Assembly (NCBI GenBank): GCA_022560025.1
Contig: JAFISE010000063.1
Span: 110,114-174,113, forward strand
DNA from: Stagonosporopsis chrysanthemi
Taxonomy: Eukaryota; Ascomycota; Dothideomycetes; Pleosporales; Didymellaceae
DNA: 64,000 nt
Direction of reading: 5' to 3'
Each line of letters opens with the position of its first letter. The first letter of the stretch is position 1. The position numbers and the translations under genes are program-made. Below, piece after piece: positions 24,416 to 34,512 of the stretch. The notes under the pieces are model-generated. The model worked only from the letters and a program-made list of their open reading frames with translations, made no database searches and was not told where the DNA came from.

Positions 24416-26296
24416 ATGGAAGTTGCTGGAGTTGCTTTAGGTGGCATCCCGTTGATCCTTATCGCTCTCGAGAAGTATGCAAAAGTGGCAAGGGTTCTGA
24501 ACGACTATGCCAACTACGAGGCAACGTTAAACAGATTGCAACTAAGCCTCTGGATTCAAGAAGAGCAGTATGACGAGACCATGGAATCTGTGGGCCTTCA
24601 AGACATGCCCTTCGACGATATTGGATTACACTTGCACCAGAGACATCCCTTCAAGTGTGATAAGCTCCTAGCCATAATCAAACGCATCAACATCATTGCA
24701 AAGACAATCGCGGGAATGCTCGACGTTGGGACTCCCACAAGGGTGAGTACGTCTGGCGATGATCATGGTACGGATCGGCCTTGAACTGTAACGCTGACAA
24801 ACATTACAGCCAAAGTGGCGGCAAGAAGGCGAGAAACGCCTCAAGGCTGAAATGAAAAGGATCCTTGTAAGCCTGGATCTCGAAGATAGCGAAATGCACC
24901 AGCTCTTCAATGAATTGGAGGTCTTGAACAAGGCGTTGAAAAATTGCTTTGCTAAGATGGAGGTGCCTTCTGCAGAGTCTGTCGACAACCGTATCGTGAG
25001 GCGTTTGCATGCGTGCTTCGATGCGGACAGGTGTATCGAAGCCAATCGAAATGCTCGAGTTCTACATGGAGCTTTACGAGCTGGGTGGGGTTGCAGTTGC
25101 TCTGTGCCTCACAAAGGCAGCGTGCGGTTGACCTGGCATACAGAAAAGTGGTTGCTGCCGGCAAGGTTCGAGATGGCTCTTTCCTACGGAAGTACGTCAG
25201 CCGGTACGCAACACGAGCTTTGGAGACACGTTATGGTGGATGTTCAGGAAGTGAAGGCACCGACCCCAGCGCCTGCAACCCCAGGTCCTGAACCGGCGGC
25301 CGCAGCTAAACCAGGGTTGACGAAAGGGACTCGTAGCGGCTTCAAAAGGGTGAGGATAAAGGAGGGCGCAGATCATGGAGGCGGCTCGACTGCTGTGGGA
25401 TCACACAACAACTGTAAGTCTGAGATCTAGCATCGATGCTCAGCCCAAAGTGAGCCTAACTTTTGTCAGCAACCCCTCCAAAAGCTACAGCAACAGCTCC
25501 CTCAACAACGACCTGCTCTACGAAACTCTCCGACCACATCAAAGTCCTGTGTACAGACCTCCTAAACTGTGCAGATGTCGAGAAAGAACTTGGGTACTTA
25601 GTACACCCCGATCCAGCTTTTGCACAGCACGTTCGACTGCGCAGTACAGCAGTGAAGCCATCCACGATTGTAAGCTCCTGCCCGCTATCGGGGAAAACGA
25701 AGAGATCTCGCCTCACACGTAAACGACGATTCGAGATAGCAGCATCAGTCTGCTGGGGTGTGCTTCTTCTGGCAGACACTGACTGGCTCAGTGAGGACCT
25801 TACCAAAGACGAAGTCCAACTGATGACAGAAGTCTCGAAGACTTACCCACAGAATGACTTGGAAGACATGTACGTGTCGTGCCTATTCGAAGGCCCGCAG
25901 ACGAATGCAACCCCCGTGCAACCTACCACCAATACCTTGCGAGGTTTCATCAGAAACCGAACTCTCTTCGCACTGGGCATTCTGCTGATGGAGCTATGCT
26001 TGAACCGCGCATTCCCAGCACTCCGGGACGAACTACAGGGAAACCCACCATCAACCGGATCGGGACTTTCTACAGACGACGACATAGACGAGTGTCTAGA
26101 AGAAGTGTACGACGAAGCTGGCGACGAGTACGGCTATGCGGTCCAAAGATGCCTTCGATGCGAATTCCCCGGACCCGATCGTCAGAAGAACTTTCAGCAT
26201 CCGCCGTTTCGGACGCATTTCTTTCGGGGGGTGGTGGCGCCTGTGCAGGCGACGTTTGAGATGATCTCGAATCCGATGGTGGCAGTGGGCATGTAG
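24416..26296 (+). CDS. DUF7580-like protein with kinase-fold C-terminus
   Basis: Exons 24416-24742, 24810-25413 and 25470-26296 give 585 residues. The N-terminus MEVAGVALGGIPLILIALE and the following helical region (to about residue 200) match the fungal DUF7580 opening. The middle (about 260-330) is Pro/Ala-rich and low in complexity. The C-terminal part carries the pattern FALGILLMELCLNRAF, which resembles the C-lobe helix after the activation segment of protein kinases. No catalytic HRD or DFG motif is visible. DUF7580 proteins are expanded in filamentous fungi and often carry NLR/HET-like N-terminal helices; a role in non-self signalling has been suggested by analogy only. I place the start at the second possible codon, the only true ATG in this region. 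Confidence 0.8.
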
Positions 26297-26616
26297 AACG
26301 TGGGTATATATATAAGTGATGACGCTGCTGTGCTCTGATGCGCTTGCAATTATTGTGAACTATCCCACATCCTCCCTTGACCATGAAAGAGCTCTAACAA
26401 TGAACAAAATCAAGCCCGGGAAGAACGACCTGAGGTCGTAGCCGCCAGCAATGACAGACAAACGAGGTGGTTAGACTAGAGTGTTGGTACGCTAGCCTGT
26501 ATCAGACTAGCGTTACATACAGCCTATCTTATCGTGAATTGTTAATTTTCTAGAGCATCAACTCGAACTTTGGACGCCTCACGCAACTAGCACAAACACC
26601 GCTCTGCCCGCCCACG
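26297..26616. other. Intergenic, no gene seen
   Basis: 3' flank of the DUF7580 gene and promoter of UTP11. No repeat or RNA gene seen. Confidence 0.5.
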
Positions 26617-27508
26617 ATGTCGTCCATGCGTAATGCCGTCCAGCGGCGCAACCACAAAGAGCGCGCGCAGCCTGAAGAGCGCAAAAAATGGGGACTTCTC
26701 GAGAAGCGCAAGGTACGTTCGATCACACTTCTAGCAACGCTCGACAGAAGACACTGACAACACACAGGACTACAAGTTGCGCGCAGCAGACCACCGTCAG
26801 AAGAAGGCCAAGCTCAAGATCCTCTCCGAGAAAGCGCGCGACCGCAACCCCGATGAGTTCTCCTTCAAGATGATGTCGTCGAGCGTCGACTCCAAAGGGC
26901 GAAAGGTCGCAGACCGCGGCAACGAGGCGCTGAGCATGGACGTTGTCAAGCTACTCAAGACACAGGATGCCGCATACATTAGGACGATGCTGCAGCAGGT
27001 GCACCGCGAGAGGCAGAAGCTGGAGGAGCGGTTGATTCTGGAAGAGCAGGGCGAGGCGCGGGCGCTGAAGGATGGCGAGGACGGGAAAAAGGGGAAGCAC
27101 AGGGTGTTTGTGGAGAACGAGGACGAGCAGGAGGAGTTTGACGCTGACACGTGGTTCGGCGAGGGCAAGTCTATGCCCACGGCGTCGCAGCCGGAGTTTC
27201 CTGCAGAGTGGGAGGATGAGGAGAGCGAGGATGAGGAGGAGGAAGAGGAACGGCCGCAGAAGAAGACGCTGTCGGCGCGAAAGCTGAAGGAGCAGGAGGA
27301 GAAGGCAAAGCAGCTGAAGAAGTTCGAGAAGACACGGTCAAAGGCACAGACAAGGACAGCGTTCCGGCTGCAGATGGTCAAGAAGAAGGAGCGCGAGCTG
27401 GTGGCGGCCGAGGAGGAGCTCGAAAAGCAGCGCGCAAAGATGACCAGCAGCGTCGGCGGCGTCAACAAGAACGGCGTCAAGTTCAAGATCAGGGAGCGCA
27501 AGCGCTGA
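26617..27508 (+). CDS. UTP11: U3 snoRNP-associated protein Utp11
   Basis: Exons 26617-26712 and 26768-27508 encode 278 residues, about the usual length. The opening MSSMRNAVQRRNHKERAQPE and LLEKRKDYKLRAADHRQKK is diagnostic for Utp11. The protein is highly charged, with an acidic stretch (about 180-210, EDEE-rich) and Lys/Arg-rich coiled-coil regions after it. Utp11 is a nucleolar component of the SSU processome and is needed for 18S rRNA maturation. The 55-nt intron after codon 32 has GTACGT and CACAG splice sites. The gene ends 44 bp from the stop codon of the convergent SDR gene. Confidence 0.95.
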
Positions 27509-27552
27509 GCCCCTAGTCGTCATGCTCGCATTCGAATAGATCAATGATACCC

Positions 27553-28341
27553 CTACAGCCGCGCCGGCATCCTCATCGCCCCGTCCAGCCTCAACACGGT
27601 CCCGTTCAGCATCTGATTCCCCACCGCCTCCACCACCAGCCTCGCAAACTCCTCCGGCAGCCCCGCGCGCTTGGGGAACTCCATGCTGCTCTCCAGACTC
27701 TTCTTGACCTTCCCACTCAGCATCTTCGTCATGGCGCTGTCAAACATGCTGGGCGCCACCGTCACCGCGCGGATCCCGTACTTGCTCAGGTCGCGCGCAA
27801 GCGGGAGGGTCAAGCTGGCGACGGCGCCTTTCGACGCCGCATACGCGACCTGGCCCATCTGCCCGTCAAACGCCGCAGACGACGCAATCATGATGATGAC
27901 GCCGCGCTCGCCGTCGGCCCCGTCCGGCGCGTTCTGCGTCATGTGCGGCAGCGCCTGGCGGACGAGGTCGAGCGTCCCGCGCAGGTTGATGTTGAGCACG
28001 AAGTCGATGCTCTCGATGCTCAGCGGCTCGTTCTTCTTGTCGATGATCAGCCCGGGGAGGCCGACGCCGGCGCCTGCGACGACGCCGCCGATGGGCGCGT
28101 TGGTTGCGCCGATCCAGGACACGGTGCCGGCGATGGCGGCTGCGATGGCCGAGGTCGAGCTCACGTCTGTCTCGAAGAACTTTGCGCGCGAGCCGAGTTC
28201 TGAGACAATGGCGGAGCCGTTGGCGCTGTTCAGGTCGAGCAGCGAGACGTAGCCGCCTTGTGCGTGCAGGGCGCGGGCGGTTGCCAGACCGAGGCCGGAG
28301 ACGCCGCCGCTGATGATGAATGTGCGGCCTTGGACCTTCAT
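27553..28341 (-). CDS. 3-hydroxyacyl-CoA dehydrogenase type-2-like SDR (HSD10 type)
   Basis: A single exon encodes 262 residues. The NAD(P)-binding motif is SGGVSGLG (about 11-18), followed by the NAG-equivalent region, NINLRG, and the catalytic Ser and YAASK (Tyr-X3-Lys). This order defines a classical short-chain dehydrogenase. The best family fit is HSD10/3-hydroxyacyl-CoA dehydrogenase type 2, which oxidises 3-hydroxy-2-methylacyl-CoA in isoleucine and branched fatty acid breakdown in mitochondria. The ATG at 28341 abuts a 14-bp minisatellite, so the 5' leader is repeat DNA. Longer frames reading through the repeat and gap are artefacts. Substrate assignment is by family resemblance. Confidence 0.88.
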   Translation of the reverse strand: MKVQGRTFIISGGVSGLGLATARALHAQGGYVSLLDLNSANGSAIVSELGSRAKFFETDVSSTSAIAAAIAGTVSWIGATNAPIGGVVAGAGVGLPGLIIDKKNEPLSIESIDFVLNINLRGTLDLVRQALPHMTQNAPDGADGERGVIIMIASSAAFDGQMGQVAYAASKGAVASLTLPLARDLSKYGIRAVTVAPSMFDSAMTKMLSGKVKKSLESSMEFPKRAGLPEEFARLVVEAVGNQMLNGTVLRLDGAMRMPARL

Positions 28342-28343
28342 GG

Positions 28344-28588
28344 TGTGGTAAGTGTGGTGTGGTGAGTGTGGTGTGGTGAGTGTGGTGTGGTGAGTGTGGT
28401 GTGGTGAGTGTGGTGTGGTGAGTGTGGTGTGGTGAGTGTGGTGTGGTGAGTGTGGTGTGGTGAGNNNNNNNNNNNNNNNNNNNNNNNNNNNNNNNNNNNN
28501 NNNNNNNNNNNNNNNNNNNNNNNNNNNNNNNNNNNNNNNNNNNNNNNNNNNNNNNNNNNNNNNGTGTGGTGTGGTGTAGTGTAGTGTA
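28344..28588. repeat. 14-bp minisatellite interrupted by assembly gap
   Basis: A tandem array with a 14-bp unit (plus strand GTGTGGTGTGGTGA) runs from about 28344 to 28464. It is followed by 99 unknown bases (28465-28563) and then short GTGTGGTGTGGTGT/GTAGT remnants to 28588. The true copy number is unknown because the gap sits inside the array. It borders the SDR start codon. Confidence 0.9.
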
Positions 28589-29078
28589 TCGAGTACGGCA
28601 ATGCGAGAAGGTGATGGACGTCGAGTGGATGCAGCTCCGGTTGCCAGAACGACAGTCAAATGCTCCCTCAAGGTGTGAAGTGCAAGATCCGGCCGTGAAA
28701 GGGAGACAGAAAACGCACCCGTCCAGCATGTGTAAAACGCCCATGACAGCCTCGGCCCAGCGCCATCGGCACTCCCGTCCCCAAACCCCGATCCACCGAC
28801 TGCTAATCCCTGCACCGCGTCCCAAATCTCGCACCACCACCGAGCTCGCCGCAGCGCAGCGCAGCGCAGCGCAGCATCCCACCACCACCACCGCCCCGCC
28901 AACTTACCTCTGCACCGCCGTCCGCCCGCTCCCCCACTACCCGCCATCCACGCCGCTGTCGCGCATTGCTCCACCCGGCCACACATCCCCGCCGGAGCTC
29001 GTCCTCCACCCACATCCACATCCACATCCCCATCCCCATCCCCGTCCTCGAGCAGGAATCCAGCGTACAGGAGAAGAT
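28589..29078. other. Divergent intergenic region SDR/CMC1
   Basis: C-rich sequence upstream of CMC1 with short GCGCA and CCACATC direct repeats (about 28850-28870 and 29005-29045). No gene seen. Confidence 0.5.
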
Positions 29079-29727
29079 ATGAACACACCCGGCGCGTCGA
29101 TGCCGCCGGCGGCCAGCCCCGGGTCGGCCGAGAGCTACATCATCGGGACCAACACGCGGCCGGCGAACCCGACGCCGCTGTCTGCGCCGCAGGAGCAGCA
29201 GGTGCGGGATCTGTACTACAAGAACGTGCGGGCCAAGTGCGCGGGGGAGATTGAGGGTGCGTTCCCTTCCTTACCTCTCCCTTCCTTACTTTTCCCTTCC
29301 TGATGTTTCCCGACTTTCCACTTCCATCATGTTTCGTTTCCACCTGACCTGTCCCGACCCGACCTGACCCCGCCCAGCCTTCGCCCAATGCGCACTCGGC
29401 CGCACCCTCACCATGATCTACGCGTGCCGCGCGCCCCGCCTCGCCATGAACGCCTGCATGCTGCAGTACCAGACGCAGGCCGAGCTCGACGCCGCGCGCA
29501 GCGAGTGGTTTGCGCGCGCCGAGGAGCGCCAGCAGGCGCGGCGCGAGCATAAGAGGAAATTAGAGGACGCGCGCACTAAGCACAAGGAGTGGTGGAATTT
29601 GGATGATGAGGGGAGGCTGCAGGGGAGGAGGGTCGAGGAGGGGGGGCAGGGGGTCACGAGGAGGGAGGAGGGGGGGAGGGTCGACGCGAGTGGGGTGAGG
29701 AGAGGGGGGGTGTGGGGCGGGACGTAG
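29079..29727 (+). CDS. CMC1: Twin CX9C mitochondrial protein, Cmc1 family
   Basis: Exons 29079-29256 and 29378-29727 encode 175 residues. Splicing creates a twin CX9C motif: CAGEIEAFAQC, then CRAPRLAMNAC after a short spacer. These cysteines form two disulfides in the intermembrane space through the Mia40 pathway. Cmc1 supports COX1 maturation and cytochrome c oxidase assembly. The core fits Cmc1 proteins, but the C-terminal roughly 55 residues are a Gly/Arg/Glu-rich tail encoded by purine-rich low-complexity DNA (about 29590-29730), making it longer than the yeast protein (111 residues). The intron has GTGCGT and CCCAG sites. Confidence 0.88.
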
Positions 29728-31133
29728 GGGGTGTGTTGTGTTGACGTGACGTGAGGGGGGGATGGGGACGTAGGGGGTTCAAGTGCGGCAGGCACAGTCG
29801 ATTGTGCAGGGCTGGCAGAAGTGCGCATGGCATGGCATTTCCCCACCCCAACGAGAAACCTCTCTGCCCACACCAACGAGTTTTGAGTCTGTACGACCAC
29901 CCGAGCCGCGAGGAGATACGTGTACAGTATAGTATAGTATAGTATGTATACATATCCCACCAACCAAACAAGACTTTTTTCACATCGCGCCGCGCAGCTT
30001 GCCAAGCACGCCTACACCCACCGTCCGTATTCTGCTATCCGCCACATCTAGTCCGCGACTCCCTCTCCCTACACCCAATTAACAGAAGAAGGATGATGTA
30101 GGAAGAAGAAGAGAGGTAGTTGATAGTCAATATCAATAGTAATAAAATGTTCTTTTAAATGTGTATAACTACTTACGCTCTGCACGTAGAAAGTGAACTA
30201 CCGGTATAGGCCATCTAAATAATAGGCGTTAGAGTTTAGGTTAGCTTGTTCTGTAGTACAGGCTTGGCTTATTCTATAGTATAGGGGTGTGTGCGTGCGC
30301 AGGTGTGTGTGTTTGAGAGCTGCAGCGTGGACGTCAATGTAGACGTAGGCGTAGACGTGGACGTGGATGTAAGAAGGAAGGACTTAACAACGAAGGACTT
30401 GAGAACAAAGAAGGGAAGAAGGAGGGAAGGGGTGTATTTATATTAGATATTGGATGTTGGGATATTAGGATACAACACACCACAAGACAGAACAAGAGAC
30501 AGGAAGCAGTTGACAGGATGGGTAGTGTACGATATGTATACCACCACGCCACGACACGCCACGACACGACACGCCACCTTGTTCTTTTTCGCGGCCACAG
30601 AGTAAGTGAGTGAGTGCATGGATGGCTGGCTGGCTAGTTTCAGCGGGCTGGCTGGCTGACTGACTGACTGACTAACTAACTAACTGACCAACCGACCAAC
30701 CAACCGACCAACCAACCAACCAACCAACCAACCAACCAACCAACCAACCAACCAACCAACCAACTAGCCAGCCAGCCAACTAACCATAGCCACCCAACCA
30801 AACAAGGACAGGGACAGAGACAGCGCGTACCAGATAGCTCCCGAAACTCACAACAGACTGGGTACAGCAAGCAATAGGTAATAGTAGAAATACAGGTATA
30901 TGAATTACCCCCCTACCCCCCTGAAAACAAAAGGGTGGATTCTTCGCTATGCTGTGAGTAAGATACAACGACGACGACGACAAAAATGCTCTTCTAGATA
31001 AAAAAAAAAAAGAAAAAAAGAAAATGAAAAAAACGCCCTTGCTATGCAACTATTGACAACAATGATACGCAGTGGGGTACATACAACACAGTGTGTGTGT
31101 CTGGGACTAACCACCGCCTCGGCACGCCCTCGC
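29728..31133. other. Convergent intergenic region with microsatellites
   Basis: No gene between the ends of CMC1 and PAH1. It holds a purine-rich G tract (about 29730-29770), AGTAT pentamers (29922-29946), and a TGAC/CCAA tetranucleotide array listed separately. An A-rich stretch lies at 30999-31032. Confidence 0.6.
30651..30782. repeat. Tetranucleotide array (TGAC/TAAC then CCAA)n
   Basis: A graded array of GACT and AACT units (from about 30651) passes into nearly pure CCAA repeats (about 30686-30765) and ends with CCAG units. It forms long open frames in several phases, but these encode only simple repeats and are not genes. Confidence 0.9.
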
Positions 31134-33581
31134 CTACCGCCTTGGACTAGGCAGGGGCGTGGGCCCATCATCGCGATCCCGTACGTTCAGAGAGCTCATG
31201 CGCTCAGCGGCGCGCTCGGCCATCCTCTTGCTGATCTCAGGGACGCTGTGTTTTGCGCGGAGCGGCTGCGGCTGGTCTGGGGTAGTGGGGCGGGCATCGA
31301 CGCGTTCGTCGACGCGGTCATCGACGCAGTCATCGACGCGGTCATCTACGATGCGGTCATCTACGATGCGGTCATCTACGATGCGGTCATCGACGCAGTC
31401 TTCGACGCGGTCGTCCATCTCCGTCTCTTCCTCGCTGTACGGCTCCTCGTCTTCGTCGGGGTAGGGCGGGTCGAGGTCCTCGCCGAGGTGCTCGCCGTTG
31501 CCGCCCTCGACGCTCTCGAGGATGCTGTCTTGCAGCAGGCCGTCGTCGTCGACGCTCTCGCTGGTCATGTAGCTGGCCTCGAGGTCGTCGCCCAGGTCGC
31601 CCTCGTCTTCGCTGCGGTAGCTGCCGGCCTCTGTGTCGCTGCCGCTGTCGTCCTCGGAGTCGGTGAAGTCGTCAATGTCGAGCGGCTTGTCGCGCCAGTA
31701 GTTGAAGTCGGTAAAGTTCTCGCCGCCGGCGGGGACGAGCAGGCCGACGGGGGGGAAGAAGTGGTCGACAATCTCGCGCATGGAGGCGTAGCCGGTCTTG
31801 TAGCTGTTGAGGGAGAGGACGTCGAGGCTGACTTCGGCGTTGGAGTTGATGGTGAAGATGCGGGTGCTGGGGATGTTGACGCTGCGGTACGACAGGGCGT
31901 CTGTGAAGCGGTTGCCGAAGCCGGCGTAGAAGGGGGTGGAGCCGGCAGGCTTGCCGAACAGCTGCATGATGTCGCGCAGGCAGGCCATTTTGAAGATCTC
32001 GGGCTTGCGGAGGTAGACTTCGCGACGCAGCGCGGCGATCATGCGGTCCGGGCTTGTGATGACGGGCCCCTTGGGGAGGCGGTAGTCTTCTTGGACGACG
32101 CCGTTGAGGTAGGCGCGGGTCGTGTCTGCCTGGCCGACGGAGCGCGAGGTGAGGTAGAAGATGTTGTAGCCGTTGTTCACAATGTCGGTGTACAGCTTGG
32201 CGACGCCCTTGTGCGTCCAGTCGCGGCCGATCATGGTGAGGACGTGGCCGAGGGCGTCCGACTTTGTGATGGTGCCGTCAATGTCGGAGATGACGATGGG
32301 GACGTCGTGCTGCCAGTAGAACATGAAGGCCTCGCACTTGGAGCGGTTGACGGTGAAGGACATGGTGTTCTGGCCGGGCTTGAGGTTCAGGGCCTTGAGC
32401 TGGTCGGAGGTGAGGCGCAGGGTCTTTGCGTAGTTGCGGGTTTCGGTCTTTTTGTGCTGCTGCTCGGGGGAGTGGGGCGCAGACAGGCCGAGAGCGCTGT
32501 CGGAGCCGTTGCGGTTGTGGAGGAGAAAGTCGCCAGTGGCATCGCTCGCGCCGCTGTCGCTCTGGTAGCCCGGGTCGGACAGGGCGTCCATGGACGGCTC
32601 GCTGAAGACGCTCTGGGCCGTCTTTTGCATGGCGGCAGCCTTGGACTCCTCGCTGCTGTAGATCCAGAGGTTGCCGGACTCGTCGGCGCCAATCAGGGCG
32701 CCAATGTCGTAGTCGCCGGCCAGCTCGTCGGACAGGATGTTGCGGGCAATGACCTCGGCGCGCAGGGCGTCCTGCTCGCTGCTCTTGTAGCCGGTCATGT
32801 CGAGCTCGAGGTCGCCGTTGTCGGTGACCTTGTTGGGGATGTTGGACGAGTACAGCTTCTTGGACAGCTTGATGGCGCGGGCCAGGGCCTCGGCGTGCGA
32901 GACGGGCGGGGGGCTGGCGGAGCGGGCGGAGCGGTTCCAGCGGGTGGCGTCCTCTCTGCTGATCTCGAGCGGGCCGTGTTCCTTCTGGCTGGCGAGGTCG
33001 GCGGGGAAGTGGTCGTTCGCGGCGGCAACAAGCGAGTCGGTGTTGGCGCGGTGGACGTGGAAGCCGGACCAGTCGCCCGACTTGGGGCGGTCCAGGGCGG
33101 CGTCGTAGGCGGCGTCGGCGGGCGGGACGGACATGGACAGGCGGTCGCGGTCGCGGTCGCGGCCGCGGCGGTGCAGGGTCGAGTCGACGCGGGCGAGGTC
33201 GAGGGGCTCGGGGTCGTCGAGCAGCGGGTGCTTGGGGGGGTCGGCGGGCTTCTGCTCGGGGCTGGCGGCGGGCGAGGCCAGGGGCGACGTCTGCATGTCG
33301 GCGGGGATGTGCTGGGTGGTCTCGAAGATGAAAAAGGCCTCGCCGCCCTCGCCCAGCTTCATCGAGTAGGGCTGCAGCTCGCCATTGACGCGGAACTCGA
33401 CCTTTTTGTCCGACGGGCGCAGGATCTGGTACTTGCCGAAGCGGACGTGGAAGGGCGAGCAGGCCCAGGAGCCGTCCTCGCGCTCGACGACGATGGTGTC
33501 GATGGCGCCGCTGAGCGTGGCGGGGTTGATTGAGTTCCAGCCCTTGGAGACGCCGCCGGCGACGGAGCGGATGTAGTTCAT
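31134..33581 (-). CDS. PAH1: Phosphatidate phosphatase, lipin family (Pah1)
   Basis: A single exon encodes 815 residues from the ATG at 33581; the family always begins MNYIRSVAGG. The N-LIP domain covers residues 1-110. The catalytic C-LIP/HAD domain has the DIDGT motif at 433-437 (D433 nucleophile, D435 acid/base). The enzyme converts phosphatidate to diacylglycerol at the nuclear/ER membrane, feeding triacylglycerol synthesis and restraining phospholipid genes. Yeast Pah1 is controlled by phosphorylation and by the Nem1-Spo7 phosphatase, which binds its acidic tail. Here the acidic C-terminal region includes an in-frame 15-bp repeat (about residues 726-760, VDDRI units), followed by a basic Pro-rich end. 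The gene is divergent from the FN3 gene. Confidence 0.95.
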   Translation of the reverse strand: MNYIRSVAGGVSKGWNSINPATLSGAIDTIVVEREDGSWACSPFHVRFGKYQILRPSDKKVEFRVNGELQPYSMKLGEGGEAFFIFETTQHIPADMQTSPLASPAASPEQKPADPPKHPLLDDPEPLDLARVDSTLHRRGRDRDRDRLSMSVPPADAAYDAALDRPKSGDWSGFHVHRANTDSLVAAANDHFPADLASQKEHGPLEISREDATRWNRSARSASPPPVSHAEALARAIKLSKKLYSSNIPNKVTDNGDLELDMTGYKSSEQDALRAEVIARNILSDELAGDYDIGALIGADESGNLWIYSSEESKAAAMQKTAQSVFSEPSMDALSDPGYQSDSGASDATGDFLLHNRNGSDSALGLSAPHSPEQQHKKTETRNYAKTLRLTSDQLKALNLKPGQNTMSFTVNRSKCEAFMFYWQHDVPIVISDIDGTITKSDALGHVLTMIGRDWTHKGVAKLYTDIVNNGYNIFYLTSRSVGQADTTRAYLNGVVQEDYRLPKGPVITSPDRMIAALRREVYLRKPEIFKMACLRDIMQLFGKPAGSTPFYAGFGNRFTDALSYRSVNIPSTRIFTINSNAEVSLDVLSLNSYKTGYASMREIVDHFFPPVGLLVPAGGENFTDFNYWRDKPLDIDDFTDSEDDSGSDTEAGSYRSEDEGDLGDDLEASYMTSESVDDDGLLQDSILESVEGGNGEHLGEDLDPPYPDEDEEPYSEEETEMDDRVEDCVDDRIVDDRIVDDRIVDDRVDDCVDDRVDERVDARPTTPDQPQPLRAKHSVPEISKRMAERAAERMSSLNVRDRDDGPTPLPSPRR
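31303..31405. repeat. In-frame 15-bp coding repeat in PAH1
   Basis: Imperfect units of the type GCGGTCATCTACGAT or GCGGTCATCGACGCA repeat on the plus strand. On the coding strand they encode Asp/Val/Arg-rich VDDRI units. The unit length keeps the frame, so copy number may vary without breaking the protein. Confidence 0.8.
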
Positions 33582-34512
33582 GGCGGGAGGCGAGGTGGGC
33601 GGGCGGTGGTGGTGCGGGCGCTCGGCCGTGATGGGCCTCGTCGTCTTCACATGCGCTGCGGGCGGGGAGATGGTGCGCGAGCGTGAGGGCTGCGGCTATG
33701 TACGGTGTGTGGTGTACTGTGTATGGTGGTATGTACTGTGTATGGCGGTATGCACTGTGTATGGCGGTATGCACTGTGTATGGGCGACCGAGTGAGGTCA
33801 CCGGTGGAGCTGCCGGCAGCCGGCCGAACGCAGGTCAGGTGGGAGTGCCGGGCTGCGACTACACTACAGACTACAGACTGGCCGGGGCAGAGCGGATGCC
33901 GTCGTGCAGGTCACAGTATGGGAGGTGCGGTGGTCTGTAGACGGCACACGGTACGCGGGCAGCAGAAGTTTGCTGGCACGTCGCTCGCCTTTCACATGCT
34001 GCACTGCACTGCACTGCACGCACTGCACGCACTGCACGCACTGCACGCACTGCACGCACTGCACGCACCAGCAGACCAATTGGCCCGCGCGGCGACATGT
34101 GTTGAGCTCAACCGCGGCTGCCCGCGCACTGACGGTTGACACTGGCAGCCGGTCCAAGACTGCATGCCACACGGTGCTGCCGTGCTGCAGTGCTGCCGTG
34201 TGCTTGGGCGACAGGAAGCAGCATGGCATTCTGCAATCCCATCCGCGCGCTGAGCTGCAGATGCGCCGCCACGCCATCGTCATGCACACAATTTATTCCC
34301 CAGCGGCCGCCGCCCCGCTAGAGCCAGCCCAGCCAGCCCGGCCAGCCCAGCGCCCGGTGGAGCAGCGCGACGAACCCTGCAGAGCCAAGCGCCGGCCGTG
34401 TGCGTGTGCGTCTTTGGCCCTGACCGACGACACACCGTGACCGCGACACACCGTGACCGCGACACCTCCACGCTCGCTACACTGTGCCCGTCGCTGAGGA
34501 GCATCGCCCGCC
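33582..34512. promoter_or_regulatory. Divergent promoter region PAH1/FN3 gene with tandem repeats
   Basis: The 931-bp region between two start codons holds a GTGTATGGCGGTATGCACT-type repeat (about 33706-33783) and a 9-bp CACTGCACG array (about 34003-34068). A CCAGC/GGCCAGCCC pyrimidine-rich stretch lies at 34318-34355. No gene is convincing. Confidence 0.5.
34003..34068. repeat. 9-bp tandem repeat (CACTGCACG)n
   Basis: Starts with CACTG pentamers and continues with about six copies of a 9-bp unit, nearly perfect. It sits midway between two divergent start codons. Confidence 0.85.

Noticed and set aside
28344..28464. Regular direct repeats that might suggest a CRISPR array
   Set aside because: Head-to-tail units with no spacers, in a eukaryotic genome: a minisatellite.
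27866..29088. Long minus-strand frames running through the 14-bp repeat and N gap
   Set aside because: They are open only because the repeat has no stops and unknown bases translate to X. The SDR starts cleanly at 28341.
30676..30870. Open frame with repeated Leu-Val-Gly-Trp
   Set aside because: Translation of the CCAA tetranucleotide array; not a protein gene.
31044..33533. 829-residue open frame on the plus strand opposite PAH1
   Set aside because: Its translation is Val/Ala/Gly-rich and lacks any domain. It is the GC-rich antisense shadow of PAH1, whose lipin motifs are unambiguous.
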